Under the pieces are notes generated by a model that was given only the letters and a program-made list of their open reading frames with translations, was not told where the DNA came from and did not search any database. From Pseudogemmobacter bohemicus (lineage in GTDB: Bacteria > Pseudomonadota > Alphaproteobacteria > Rhodobacterales > Rhodobacteraceae), in NCBI RefSeq assembly GCF_003290025.1, contig NZ_QNHG01000002.1, forward strand, positions 124,001 through 188,000: DNA of 64,000 nt. Reading direction: 5' to 3'. Within the stretch, counting starts at the first letter, position 1. Each line of letters opens with the position of its first letter. Shown piece after piece: positions 7,955 through 16,761 of the stretch. The position numbers and the translations under genes were made by a program.

Positions 7955-8814
7955 GCTAGGTCATGTTGACAAATGGCGAAGCCATAGCCTGATGCAGGCA
8001 ACGTCTACGAAGCCGAGGAAACTGTCTGCGGTTTTGTCGTAGCGGGTTGCCAACCGACGGCTGTTTTTCAGCTTGTTGAAGCAGCGCTCGACCATGTTGC
8101 GCAGGGTGTAGATGGTCATGTCGACAGCCTTGCGCACCCTTCGGTTCTTTCGCATCGGTATCATGGGCAGGGCGTTGCGGTTCTCGATGTCTTCCCGAAT
8201 TTTATCAGAGTCATAGCCCCTGTCGGCGACCAGAACTGCTGGCTGCGGCAGGTTGTCGGCCATCACCAGATCATAGCCGGTGTAGTCGGAAACCTGCCCC
8301 GGCGTGATCTCAGTCCTCATCGGGAGGCCTGCGCCATTGACGCGGAGATGGATCTTGGTCGAGAAGCCACCTCTCGAACGGCCAAGAGCCTCTTTCGGAG
8401 TCCCCCTTTTGCGCCCGCAGCATGATGATGAGCGCGGATCACAGTGCTGTCGACCATCTGGAGCTTGTCTGGCGCGATCCCAGCGTGGTTCAGCGCATCC
8501 AGGATATCCTCCCACAGTCCCGCCAAAGTCCACCGGCGGAACTGACGGTAGACCGAGGACCACTTGCCAAACTCTTCGGGCAGATCACGCCATGGCGCAC
8601 CAGTCCTTGCGATCCAGAAAACTCCATCGAGAACAAGACGATGGTCCGCAGGTTTCCGCCCGTTAGGGTGCCGGACGGCACGAATGAAGCCCTCGAAGAA
8701 GGTCCACTCGTCGTCGGATATCAGGTTGCGTGCCAAGTTCATCTCCCACGTAGAGATGAGCTTGAATCATAGGACGAATGCCAGCGGAATCCCTTTTGTC
8801 AACACGACCTAGAA
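7955..8814. mobile_element. IS5-family (IS427-like) insertion sequence
   Basis: About 860 bp. Inverted ends: left AGGTCATGTTGACAAA from 7958, right (reverse strand) AGGTCGTGTTGACAAA from 8810, one mismatch in 16. CTAG occurs at both outer edges (7955-7958 and 8810-8813), either as part of a longer repeat or as the duplicated target; IS427-like elements prefer such sites. It carries one transposase split over two frames joined by -1 slippage. It looks intact. Confidence 0.85.
7961..8742 (-). CDS. IS5-family DDE transposase, made by -1 ribosomal frameshift
   Basis: The first frame starts at 8742 (MNLARNLISDDEW) and holds the N-terminal domain up to MVDSTVIRAHHHAAGAKGG. The second frame continues with GTPKEALGRSRGG through ITPGQVSDYTGYD and LVADRGYDSDKIRE to the C-terminal YDKTADSFLGF. 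The frames meet at AAAAGGGGG on the minus strand (complement of 8402-8410), where slipping back one base gives A-K-G-G-T-P. DDE residues are visible: D in VDST, D in ADRGYD and E in NMVERCFNKLK. Programmed -1 frameshifting at A-run/G-run sites is well known in this group, so the split is probably functional rather than a mutation. Confidence 0.85.
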
Positions 8815-8833
8815 ATCTAAAATGGCCGTTTGG

Positions 8834-9679
8834 TCACGGCAAAAGCATGTCCTGCAAGACTGCGTATCGGGTCGATCCCTTCGGAGCGAACGCCGCGATA
8901 GTGTAGCTCCCAGAAAGGGCCTGCGGCTCGGTCAGCCGCTTGAACACGGCCCATCGCTCCGCGCTGGTCATGTCTGGCGGCAAACCGGCATCACGGGACT
9001 TCTGATACCATGCTTCGGCCTCTGCGGTGTAAGCGGCATGTGCTGCGCTGTTCCCTCGGGGTTTCCGCTTACCCACGGCCTGCCATGTATCTGCCACCCC
9101 TTCCCAATACCCCGGTTCAAACATGATGCGGGTGGTCTCGGGGCTTGGCTTCATCCAGAGGCACCGCTTGCCCTCCCAGAAATGCGCCTCGGCTATGATC
9201 AGGCCCGCCGAAACAAGATAGTCTTTGGCTCGGTGAAACGATCTTTCCGCAGGGCGGTTCTCGCCCTCTTGCAGCTGGTCAAGCCAAGCTGGCACGGACC
9301 GGACGCACCATCGCTCATAACGGCCAAGGTCAGCATTCCACCGCGCGTTGCGAGACTGGTGGTGCCAAAACTCCGCATCCCGCAAGATGGCAACTGCCAG
9401 CGGCCCCCCGCCTTTGGCCAGTTTCGTGATGATCTTTTGCCAACCTTTCCGGCGAGGCACATGCGAGTGCATGAGCGGGGACTGAGGAACAATTGCCGCG
9501 CCCGTCTGGGTGAGGCTCACCGCCTTTGCGGTGGTGCTCGTGACCTGCCACAGCGGGAGAGCGGCCAATTCTTCAATGGTCTCTGCGGCGGCTTCATCCG
9601 CTGCGGCAACTGCATTATGCGGAGCAAGCCACGCCTGCAATTCGGCCTTGGCAGTGGGGGAATGCAGATGATCGGACAT
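8834..9679 (-). CDS. Winged-helix, replication-initiator-like protein of an integrated element
   Basis: 281 residues, not assigned to a named family. The middle (about 95-180) shows a pattern common in plasmid and phage replication proteins: a hydrophobic helix ending in FWHHQ, then RWCVRSVPAWLDQLQ, then RSFHRAKDYLVSAGLI and a beta wing ending GKRCLWMKP. The N-terminus is acidic and alanine-rich; the C-terminus is unassigned. It lies with another orphan gene between an IS and tRNA-Pro, which suggests cargo of an integrated plasmid or phage that lost its other genes. The replication role is inference from the pattern only. Confidence 0.55.
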   Translation of the reverse strand: MSDHLHSPTAKAELQAWLAPHNAVAAADEAAAETIEELAALPLWQVTSTTAKAVSLTQTGAAIVPQSPLMHSHVPRRKGWQKIITKLAKGGGPLAVAILRDAEFWHHQSRNARWNADLGRYERWCVRSVPAWLDQLQEGENRPAERSFHRAKDYLVSAGLIIAEAHFWEGKRCLWMKPSPETTRIMFEPGYWEGVADTWQAVGKRKPRGNSAAHAAYTAEAEAWYQKSRDAGLPPDMTSAERWAVFKRLTEPQALSGSYTIAAFAPKGSTRYAVLQDMLLP

Positions 9680-9789
9680 CGCTGTTTTCCTTGCATCGGG
9701 GGCGAGGATCAGCGACTCTTAGGCCGATCCTGTTGCATCGGGGTCAACAGGGGGCGTAGCCATGGCCGTGGCTCGCCCCCTTTCTCTTT

Positions 9790-10032
9790 TCAGGTCGCCG
9801 CCAGCTTCGCCCAAGTGTCAGCGTAAGCCCTGCGGAAGGTGGCTCGGGCTTTAAGCATGTCAGCAAGGGACGCCTTTCTCACACGCAAGAAAGCGGCAAG
9901 GCGATCCTCTCCCGCATCCATGCTCAGGGCGATCAAGTCCCCGGAGGCGCGGGGGGCACCGTTGAAAAGCGTTTCAGCGCGATCTTCGCGCCATGCTTTC
10001 GCAGTAAGCCAATGCGGATGCTTTTGGGTCAT
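9790..10032 (-). CDS. Small hypothetical protein (80 aa)
   Basis: An 80-residue soluble, mostly helical protein ([20 protein letters not shown]). No motif recognised. It reads in the same direction as the winged-helix gene, about 110 bp upstream of it, and starts about 180 bp from the 3' end of tRNA-Pro. Its placement suggests it belongs to the same element remnant. Confidence 0.45.
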   Translation of the reverse strand: MTQKHPHWLTAKAWREDRAETLFNGAPRASGDLIALSMDAGEDRLAAFLRVRKASLADMLKARATFRRAYADTWAKLAAT

Positions 10033-10209
10033 TGAAATGCCCCCGACTCACCCCAAGGTGCCCGGTATGCGCCAGGGGATACCAGGGAGTTTTCCAGGGA
10101 GTTTTCGTCCCTAAACAGGGATTTTGGCTCCCTTTCGTTCCCTTTGACGCCTTCCAAGCCCCCGAAGGGACTTGCGATTTTTCGTTTGTTTTCAGGGGGG
10201 GGGGGTAAT

Positions 10210-10286
10210 TGGTCGGAGCGAGAGGATTCGAACCTCCGACCCCCTGCTCCCGAAGCAGGTGCGCTACCAGGCTGCGCTACGCTCCG
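10210..10286 (-). tRNA. tRNA-Pro (anticodon CGG), CCA encoded
   Basis: Read on the minus strand, the acceptor arms CGGAGCG and CGCTCCG pair fully. The D arm is GCGC/GCGC, the anticodon stem CCTGC/GCAGG encloses TTCGGGA (anticodon CGG) and the T arm is GGAGG TTCGAAT CCTCT. The discriminator A is followed by an encoded CCA at 10212-10210. An 11-G run lies 5 bp past the 3' end, and two orphan genes lie on that side, a common layout where elements integrate at tRNA 3' ends. Confidence 0.95.
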
Positions 10287-10854
10287 ACCATTGAGGCGGG
10301 GATAGCCTTCAGGGCGGAGTTTTGCAAGGGGGCATTCCGGGACGATAGAAGGAAAACAGCTCCGGTGTGCCGTCCGAAGTCAGATCGGCCCTCTTCCCCG
10401 CGAAAAGGGGCTGGAAAGGGTCTGATACGGCTCTGTGCGCGGACTGCCTTTCCGATTGCGGGGCGGGATTTAACCGGCACACAAGGTCGGGAGGGTTCCA
10501 CGGATTCTCGTAAGGGTGACTGCCGCTGGCGGGGTTCGACAAGGCGGTGTCCTGGGTTTTCCAGTGGCTGTGGGCTCCTCCAGCCGTGGCCCTCAGGACC
10601 AAACAAGGCGGGTATCGCATCCGTCATTCTCCCTTCAGAAAGACCAGATGGTCGCCTGACACTACGCCCGGGGTACAAATCCCAATGAAGCGGATGGCCA
10701 GCATTCTGCGGCCTGCCGATATGCCGACAATTCGACAGATCCGGCCCGCAAGAGGCTTCAATCAATGAGATCCGCCGGGCAGCAGTTCCGTCGGGACCGG
10801 GCAAGCCTTCTGTCCTGGGGCTGGATCCGGCACAGGCTTTGTGACCGAATCCGG
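10287..10854. other. Intergenic region without a recognisable gene
   Basis: 568 bp between tRNA-Pro and the TadG-like gene. Reading frames here have shadow-like composition and no ribosome sites. I see no clear repeat or terminator. It should contain the tRNA promoter near 10290-10340, which I could not place reliably. Confidence 0.5.
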
Positions 10855-12543
10855 TTATTGCAACATCGAGGTTCCACAGCTGTAATCGTCAAGGATCAGA
10901 TCGGCCTGAGCCACGCTGATCCCCAGCAGATCCAGCAGCGACTGTATGATCGCATCCACACCCAGCGACGCCAATACCCAAGCGATGCTGCTGATCACGC
11001 TGCTGAGGACAGAGAGCAGCGCGGCGAGCGCGGCGTTCACCACCGTGAAAAGCGGGCATATAAGCAGCGACAACAGCCCCCCTGCGCAGGCATTCGCATC
11101 CACCTGCGCCTGCAGATCGTCGCTGACGGTGTCAAGGAAGGTGCCCACATCCGCGACCAGCCCGGAAAGCGTCAGCGGATTGCGCACCGGCACCGGTTGG
11201 CGGAACTGGTCCAGGCGAATCGGCACGTCTTTCACGCCGCGCGCCAGTGAAACGCGACCCATATCGGCAGGAGCGACGCCTGGTCGGGAATCCAGAAGCC
11301 CGATCCGCAGCGCCAGCTCGACCGGGGCGGTTTCGGCGCGGAACAGGGCCAGCTGGTCCGAGGGCTCGCTTGCGCCGCAATTGAGGCTGAGCGCCACCGC
11401 ATCCGCCGTTCCCACGCCCACATTCAGCGCCACCCGCAACAGGGCGCCGTTGCCCTCGCCCAGCACATCGGCACCAAGCGCCACATCGACCTGCGAGACC
11501 GAGGCGCGCGGCGGTGGGTCGTCTCCGATCCGCCCGATACCGATCACCGGCGGCCGCACGAGGCCGATCTTAAGCCCGACATTGGCCAAAGGCGCGAGGT
11601 TGAGGCCGGTGCCGATATCCAGCCGCTCTTCGGGATCGGCGGCGAGGCCGAGAAAGGCCATCATCAGATCATAGGCATTCACCGTCACATCCGGCAGCAC
11701 ATCGCCGATCCGCGCCTCCAGCAGCGAGGGCGAGACGCTCATCACCTCGGCCAGGGTCACCGGCTGGCCACCATGCGGCAGCGGCGGCAGCGCGCCCGAA
11801 GGCAGGCCGCCCGCCTGGGACAGGCCGGAAAACAGCCGCGGCCCGGTCAGCGGCAGATGCAACACGTCGTTGAAGGTGAAAACCTCGGCCGCAAGACCCA
11901 GTGAAAGCAGCGACAGCAGCTCCTCGACCTTGACCCTGGTATTGGCCAGCCCCTCATAGCTGAGGACCGAGACATTCAGCCCGATCCCAAGGCCCGACAG
12001 CACGGGATCCAGGATCGATTCCCGCGTATTTACCCCCAGCAGCCGGTTGCGCAGGGTGAAAACCACCACCCCACCCTTCTGCCCTGCCACCGCCGAGCGC
12101 CGGATCACCACATTCTCGTCGCGCATCACCGGGCCAAGAAGCAGCGGCCGGTAGCGCGAGGGCACCTTGACCATCACCGCGCTGGCACCGGTCGGGCTGG
12201 CCTGGTCCGGATGCGGTACGAAGCCACCAACGGCCGTGAAACTGCCCAGCAGGATATCGGAATCCTGCAACTGGATCTGACCATAAAGCGCATTCACCGC
12301 CACCACCCGGCGGGCAATCGCGCGCACCCTGACCGGATCGGGCAGGAAACGCGCAGCACTATGCGCCGCCAGATCGGCCTGGGACTGGGTATAGCGTTTC
12401 TGCGCATTCAGCCGCACCGCATCGGTTGCCAGCCCGCCGATCAGCATCAGAAGCGGAAAGATCACCACGAAAAAGATCGTGACGCTGCCTGTCGTATCGG
12501 CAAGCCATCGGCGCAGAGCGCCCATATGCGGAAAGCGGATCAT
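10855..12543 (-). CDS. TadG-like pilus-associated protein
   Basis: 562 residues. The N-terminus has the TadE/TadG arrangement: a short basic stretch, then GSVTIFFVVIFPLLMLIGGLATDAVRL at about 20-46, the membrane anchor of prepilin-like Flp assembly proteins, followed by an alanine-rich helix (QSQADLAAHSAARFL). A long periplasmic part rich in leucine and valine follows, with paired cysteines near the end (ANACAGG, SLLICPLF, YSCGT). Proteins of this kind help assemble the Flp/Tad pilus at the inner membrane. No other tad gene is nearby, so it is an orphan copy. Confidence 0.75.
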   Translation of the reverse strand: MIRFPHMGALRRWLADTTGSVTIFFVVIFPLLMLIGGLATDAVRLNAQKRYTQSQADLAAHSAARFLPDPVRVRAIARRVVAVNALYGQIQLQDSDILLGSFTAVGGFVPHPDQASPTGASAVMVKVPSRYRPLLLGPVMRDENVVIRRSAVAGQKGGVVVFTLRNRLLGVNTRESILDPVLSGLGIGLNVSVLSYEGLANTRVKVEELLSLLSLGLAAEVFTFNDVLHLPLTGPRLFSGLSQAGGLPSGALPPLPHGGQPVTLAEVMSVSPSLLEARIGDVLPDVTVNAYDLMMAFLGLAADPEERLDIGTGLNLAPLANVGLKIGLVRPPVIGIGRIGDDPPPRASVSQVDVALGADVLGEGNGALLRVALNVGVGTADAVALSLNCGASEPSDQLALFRAETAPVELALRIGLLDSRPGVAPADMGRVSLARGVKDVPIRLDQFRQPVPVRNPLTLSGLVADVGTFLDTVSDDLQAQVDANACAGGLLSLLICPLFTVVNAALAALLSVLSSVISSIAWVLASLGVDAIIQSLLDLLGISVAQADLILDDYSCGTSMLQ

Positions 12544-12665
12544 CGCTGGCGGAATTGTCCGGAAGGGCTGCGGTCATTCGGAGGTAGTTTTCCCAGTCTG
12601 ACCGCAGCCCCCTGCTCCACCAAGAAGATTAAGCCGCTGTTTCTATTAAACTTTGAACGATCTGT

Positions 12666-14219
12666 TCAGTCAGCAGCAAGCCGGCGCACCCGCACCTTGT
12701 CGATGGCGCGGCCATTCATCGCGACGATCTCGAATTCCAGACCGTCGAAATCCAGCTTTTCACCCTCGACCGGCATATTGCCGTGGCGCCAGAGAATATA
12801 GCCGGCGAGCGTCGAATAGCGCTCGGTCTCGTCCTCAAGATCCGTCTCGAACAGCTGCGAGGCGCGGCGGATATCCATCCAGCCATCGACCAGCCAGGAC
12901 CCGTCCTCGGCGCGTTCCTCGGTCAGCGGCTCCTCATCCTCGTCGGGGAAGTCGCCGGCGATGGCCTCCAGAACGTCGGTGGGGGTCACGATCCCCTCCA
13001 GCGAACCGAATTCATCGACGATCACCGCCAGCTGCACCGGGGCGCGGCGCAGCTGCTCCATCAGGCGCAGGACCGAGACGCTTTCATGCAGCACCAGCGG
13101 CTCGCGCACCGAGCGCTCGACACTGATATGGCCATCGGTCAGAAGGTCGCGCATCAGGTCGCGGGCCAGCGCGACGCCTTCGAATTCGTCAAGGCTGCCG
13201 CGCGCGATCAGGAAACGCGAATGTTTCTGATCAAGGATCTGCTCACGGATCTTTGCCTCATCCGATTCAAGGTCGATCCAGTCGATCTCATTCCGGGGGG
13301 TCATCACCGAGGTTGCAGGCCGGTCAGTCAGGCCCAGCACGCCCTGGATCATCTCCTTCTCCTCCTGCGCGAACAGCTCCTGCTCGGCCGAGCGGTCGGC
13401 GATCACATCCGCCGTGCCACCCAGATCCTCACCCTTGCGACCGCCGAGGAGGCGCAGCACCGCCTCGGCGGTGCGGTCGCGCAGGTCGCCGGAGGTGATG
13501 TAACGTTCGCGATTGGCACGGCCGATCTGGTTCAGCGCCTCGATCCCCACCGAGAAGCCGATCGCAGCGTAAAGATAGCCTTTCGGGATGTGGAAGCCGA
13601 AGCCCTCAACGATCAGCGAGAAGCCGATCATCATCAGGAACCCAAGGCAGAGGATCACCACGGTCGGGTGTTTCGAGACGAAATTCATCAGCGTCTTCGA
13701 CATCAGCAGCATGACCGCCATCGCGACCAGCACGGCGATATACATAATGGACAGATGCTGAACCATGCCGACGGCGGTGATCACCGAGTCGAGCGAGAAA
13801 ACCGCGTCCAGCACCACGATCTGCAACAGAACCTGCCAGAAGGCGACCTGGACGACCGAGCCTTCCTTATGACCGGAATGGCCCTCAAGCCGCTCATGCA
13901 GCTCCATCGTGCCTTTGAACAGCAGGAACAACCCGCCGAAGATCAGGATCAGATCGCGCCCTGAGAAACCATGCCCGAATATGGTGAAAAGCTCATCCTG
14001 CAGCGTCACGATCCAGGCGATCGAGGCCAGCAGCACGAAACGCATCCCCAAAGCCAGCGACAGGCCAATGAGCCGGGCCTTGTCGCGCTGATGTGCCGGC
14101 AGTTTGTCGGCGAGGACGGCAATGAAGACGAGGTTGTCGATCCCCAGGACGATCTCAAGAACGATCAGCGTCGCGAGGCCGGCCCAGGCGGCCGGGTCTG
14201 ACATCCATTCAAATAACAC
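12666..14219 (-). CDS. TerC-family membrane protein with CBS pair and CorC/HlyC domain
   Basis: 517 residues, three modules. Residues about 10-230 form the TerC membrane part with 6-7 helices and acidic motifs [13 protein letters not shown] and [13 protein letters not shown]. Residues about 290-410 hold two CBS repeats ([35 protein letters not shown]). The C-terminal CorC_HlyC domain ends [14 protein letters not shown]. This is the E. coli YoaE/YegH layout, linked to metal (manganese) export or resistance. The length is typical. The long 5' region suggests RNA-level control, though I could not confirm the manganese yybP-ykoY riboswitch. Confidence 0.9.
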   Translation of the reverse strand: MLFEWMSDPAAWAGLATLIVLEIVLGIDNLVFIAVLADKLPAHQRDKARLIGLSLALGMRFVLLASIAWIVTLQDELFTIFGHGFSGRDLILIFGGLFLLFKGTMELHERLEGHSGHKEGSVVQVAFWQVLLQIVVLDAVFSLDSVITAVGMVQHLSIMYIAVLVAMAVMLLMSKTLMNFVSKHPTVVILCLGFLMMIGFSLIVEGFGFHIPKGYLYAAIGFSVGIEALNQIGRANRERYITSGDLRDRTAEAVLRLLGGRKGEDLGGTADVIADRSAEQELFAQEEKEMIQGVLGLTDRPATSVMTPRNEIDWIDLESDEAKIREQILDQKHSRFLIARGSLDEFEGVALARDLMRDLLTDGHISVERSVREPLVLHESVSVLRLMEQLRRAPVQLAVIVDEFGSLEGIVTPTDVLEAIAGDFPDEDEEPLTEERAEDGSWLVDGWMDIRRASQLFETDLEDETERYSTLAGYILWRHGNMPVEGEKLDFDGLEFEIVAMNGRAIDKVRVRRLAAD

Positions 14220-14826
14220 GAGGTTTGGCTCCGAAGTAAGAAAGCCGCGCGAGGGGAATCCCGGCGCGGTTGAGGAAAGAAATGCATGAGCGGGCCGCCG
14301 CGCGGCGGGGCCGGGCGTTCCTTTGGGCGTTCAGTAAAACGGAAGGCCTTCCAGCGAAGGCGGTGCGTCGTCGTATAGCGGCAGGCTGCGGGTCGGGACT
14401 TCGCCCGATACTACACGACCCGTCCCCGGCTGAAGCGGGCGCGGCGGCGGGTTCGGTCGGGGTGGTGCCCCGCCCGGCCGCCATGGGTGCATTGGTCATG
14501 GGCGCATTGCTACTGCGTCCCCGCATCCTCGCGGGGGCGCGGCATGCCGCACCGACTGACCTGCGCGCCTGCTGCGCTCTGACGTGACCGAGTTTCACCC
14601 GTGATCCCATATTTGCCGGCCCCGGAGCACGATCCGGCAGGTTACCCCCCGTTGCGCGCAAATCCGATGCGGCGGCCAGTTTTCTTCATGTCGCCGCCAG
14701 TCGCAAGCATTTCCACCCGGGATGGGCGGATTTGCCGGCACTATGGCGCTGCAGCCATGATCCGGATCAGGATTCCCCTAAAATTGTGAAGATTTTATAA
14801 TCTTCCGGCGTCGAAACGGGATCTGC
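14220..14826 (-). other. GC-rich 5' region of the TerC gene, no gene seen
   Basis: 607 bp between the TerC start and the end of the Mu-like element. It is extremely GC-rich with several self-complementary stretches, for example GTCGGG and CCCGAC facing each other around 14391-14412, and GGGGTGG/CCCCGCCC near 14457-14475. The 150-codon frame here has arginine/proline/alanine shadow composition and is not called. A structured leader is plausible but matches no riboswitch I know. Confidence 0.4.
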
Positions 14827-14872
14827 TGTTCTGTAACCAATTAATCCGCAGTGTTACCAATTAGGCCGCAAT
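14827..14872 (+). repeat. Right (gene-distal) end of Mu-like element with two transposase-site-like repeats
   Basis: Two tandem copies of a 21-bp site, overlapping by one base: TGTAACCAATTAATCCGCAG at 14832-14852 and TGTTACCAATTAGGCCGCAA at 14852-14872. The first begins 5 bp inside the proposed end, the same offset as at the other end. Related sites lie at 23098-23118 and 23177-23197. By analogy with Mu L and R sites they should bind the A transposase. Confidence 0.7.
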
Positions 14873-14920
14873 GGCTGGCTGAAGGCGGCTATTTCCGGGA
14901 TTTGCTGGTGTAGGCCAGGA

Positions 14921-15292
14921 TCAGCCGGTTGAGGTATACGGCGCGGCTCGATTGAAGCGCCGCCACCACCTGCTGATAGAGGACCGCGAGACCCAACGCT
15001 CGGCCGGAAACGTGGCGCGAACTGCGCTGACGATCTGATCATAGGTCTGGCTGCCGATCCGGTCGAGAATGAAGGCTCTTAGTTCCGGGTCAGCGTCGAT
15101 TCTGGGTGGGTGCCCACTGCGGTGCTGCGCCCGCCATTCGGCTGGATTTAAACCCGTGTTTAAGGGGGGATTAAATTGCCCCTGAAGTGCGGCTGAAAGC
15201 TCTGTCATGCCATTCTGCGCCCGCCCGATATCTGCGGCGACCGCCCGAGCGAGGCGGGCCAGCGGCGCTGTTCTGCGTGTTTGTTCGGTCAT
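14921..15292 (-). CDS. Phage helix-turn-helix protein, function unknown
   Basis: 123 residues. The C-terminal half (about 70-115) looks like a helix-turn-helix: ELRAFILDRIGSQTYDQIV followed by VSRSSISRWWRRF, a pattern seen in small terminase-like (Mu gp27 type) and other phage DNA-binding proteins. Its start overlaps the mor stop as ATGA, so the two are co-translated. It is the last gene before the element's right end. Whether it packages DNA, regulates, or is inert is unknown. Confidence 0.55.
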   Translation of the reverse strand: MTEQTRRTAPLARLARAVAADIGRAQNGMTELSAALQGQFNPPLNTGLNPAEWRAQHRSGHPPRIDADPELRAFILDRIGSQTYDQIVSAVRATFPAERWVSRSSISRWWRRFNRAAPYTSTG

Positions 15293-15645
15293 GCCACACG
15301 CCCTGCCGAGATGTAGTTGCGAACTGTCACATCCGTAGCCCGAAGGGTGCGGGCGATCTGGGCGGTGGAATACCCCTGCCAGTGCAACATGAGTGCAAGC
15401 CAGCGCCGCGCGAGCGGCACCCTGCGGATGTGGTTTCCGATCCGATGGTGGGCGACCATTCGTCCCATAGCCTCACGGCCAACAAGCGCCTCGACCCCGC
15501 CCCCATTCTGGGGGTTGGCGGAAATGTAGAGTTCTGCGCCTCCGAACCGCAGCAGGAACTGCATCGCCAGTTCCGGCCCGAGGCATTCGACAAAGGGCGC
15601 AACCTGTGCGGAAGCTTTGGGCATCGGGCTGGCGGGCAAGGACAT
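15289..15645 (-). CDS. Mor-family transcription activator of Mu-like phage
   Basis: 118 residues. FVECLGPELAMQFLLRFGGAELYI at about 18-41 corresponds to the Mor/C dimerisation region (I/LG..A..L..RFGG..LY.P), and the C-terminal YSTAQIARTLRATDVTVRNYI is the helix-turn-helix. In Mu, Mor switches on middle and then late transcription. The start at 15645 has GGAGG 5 nt upstream. It lies behind a strong terminator and downstream of the head genes, whereas in Mu mor precedes them, so the gene order here is rearranged. Confidence 0.75.
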   Translation of the reverse strand: MSLPASPMPKASAQVAPFVECLGPELAMQFLLRFGGAELYISANPQNGGGVEALVGREAMGRMVAHHRIGNHIRRVPLARRWLALMLHWQGYSTAQIARTLRATDVTVRNYISAGRVA

Positions 15646-15672
15646 GGGAACCTCCGGCAGGATGAGAAAAGA

Positions 15673-15706
15673 CCCGCATCCCGGAGAGTCACAGCCGGGA
15701 TGCGGG
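15673..15706 (-). terminator. Rho-independent terminator after the head-gene remnant
   Basis: Perfect 12-bp arms CCCGCATCCCGG (15673-15684) and CCGGGATGCGGG (15695-15706). On the minus strand the stem is followed by TCTTTTC. A second hairpin with arms TGGCGCTGGCTC and GAGCCAGCGCC lies just upstream at about 15711-15758. Together they separate the head genes from mor. Confidence 0.85.
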
Positions 15707-15781
15707 CGGGTGGCGCTGGCTCCGCCCCCAACGAACAGAGCCAGCGCCGGGCGGATCGGGACGGGACAGCCCGATCCGGGT

Positions 15782-16747
15782 TCAGTCAGCCAGTGAGCCA
15801 GGTTTCAGGCCGAGTTGTTCGCAGATTGCGAGAGCAACGGGACTGTCTGCTGCGACGGGCCGGATCTGGGATGGCGGCAACGCGCTGGTATGCGACGGCC
15901 TTTGCAGATGCGAGAAAACCGGGCCGGCGCTCTGAATGAAGGTATCAAAAGCCGCCTCATCCGAGTGGCAAAGAGCCAAAGCCCAGGGCTTCATGCCTGC
16001 CGTCAGGTAGCCATCACGCATTGCCTGATCGACCTTCGCCCCGGCGCGATCAGCCGTGATTGCGCGGCGCTCCTGCATACGTTCGACCAGCATGGACTGC
16101 ACCGCTGTAACCGGCATGTATTTGGCTGGGTCAGGCTCAGCGCCAAGCCGCTCTTTCAGCGCTGCCAGAATGTCTTCCGGTTTGGCCGTGAGTGGCAGGC
16201 CGGGAAGATCGGCCAGCGCCTGCCCGAAGCGAGCGAGATCGGGATTGGCGGTCGTTGCAATCCTGTCGAAGGGGGCGGGATTCATGCGGTCTTGCCTCGC
16301 TGGCCAGCGCCCGTGAGGCAGAGATTGGGGCTCTGAACCAGACCTGCGCCTTTCAGGCGGACAATCTGTCGGGTTTTCGGGTGGAACAGAAAGGACGGGC
16401 TGAGGGTGCGGTATTCCTTCCTCCCGATCATTTCATATGCGGTCGCGGTCCACTCGACGCGCTCCCGGATCCCGCTTTCGTCGGCTCGCAACTCCCTGAT
16501 CCGGCCAGCGGCGGGCACCGGGCCGTTGAGCCTTGCTTCGGCTTTGTCGTTCTGGTGCTGGTAATCGACCGGAAGATCGATGCCCGAGGCCTGGAATGCG
16601 AGAATCAGCCCCGAGGGGTCCGGCAGGTCAAAGCTGCGACCATCCCGCCCGGCAACGGGGCCGGACGGCGACAGGTGAACCCATTCAGGCACGAGAGCCA
16701 GCTGGCGGAAGCGCAAGGTGACAGGTGGCGGTCTCGAGGTCGTTCAT
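15782..16747 (-). pseudogene. Mu-like protease/scaffold (gpI/Z) gene, frameshifted
   Basis: One ancestral frame appears broken into three. The start at 16747 (MNDLETATCHLALPPA, behind GGGGAGG) reaches a stop near 16685. The shifted frame from about 16716 carries the protease core: VPEWVHLSPSGPVAGRDG, LPVDYQHQND, TLSPSFLF. It ends at 16282. A further frame from 16285 (MNPAPFDRIATT) holds the helical scaffold half. In related phages these are one polypeptide of about 350 residues that cleaves head proteins and acts as scaffold. The second junction (ATGA overlap) could be natural; the first looks like a single-base indel. The order gpT before protease is also reversed from Mu. Confidence 0.7.
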
Positions 16748-16761
16748 CCTCCCCGCCCCCC

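Noticed and set aside
10277-10804. 175-codon minus-strand frame next to tRNA-Pro
   Set aside because: It begins without a ribosome site, runs into the tRNA gene and has no protein-like pattern.
14350-14600. yybP-ykoY manganese riboswitch
   Set aside because: Looked for the conserved GGGGAGTAGC and paired loops on the minus strand; only loose similarity (GGGGACGCAGTAGC), so not called.
14209-14661. 150-codon frame upstream of the TerC gene
   Set aside because: Arginine/alanine/proline shadow composition; overlaps the TerC start.
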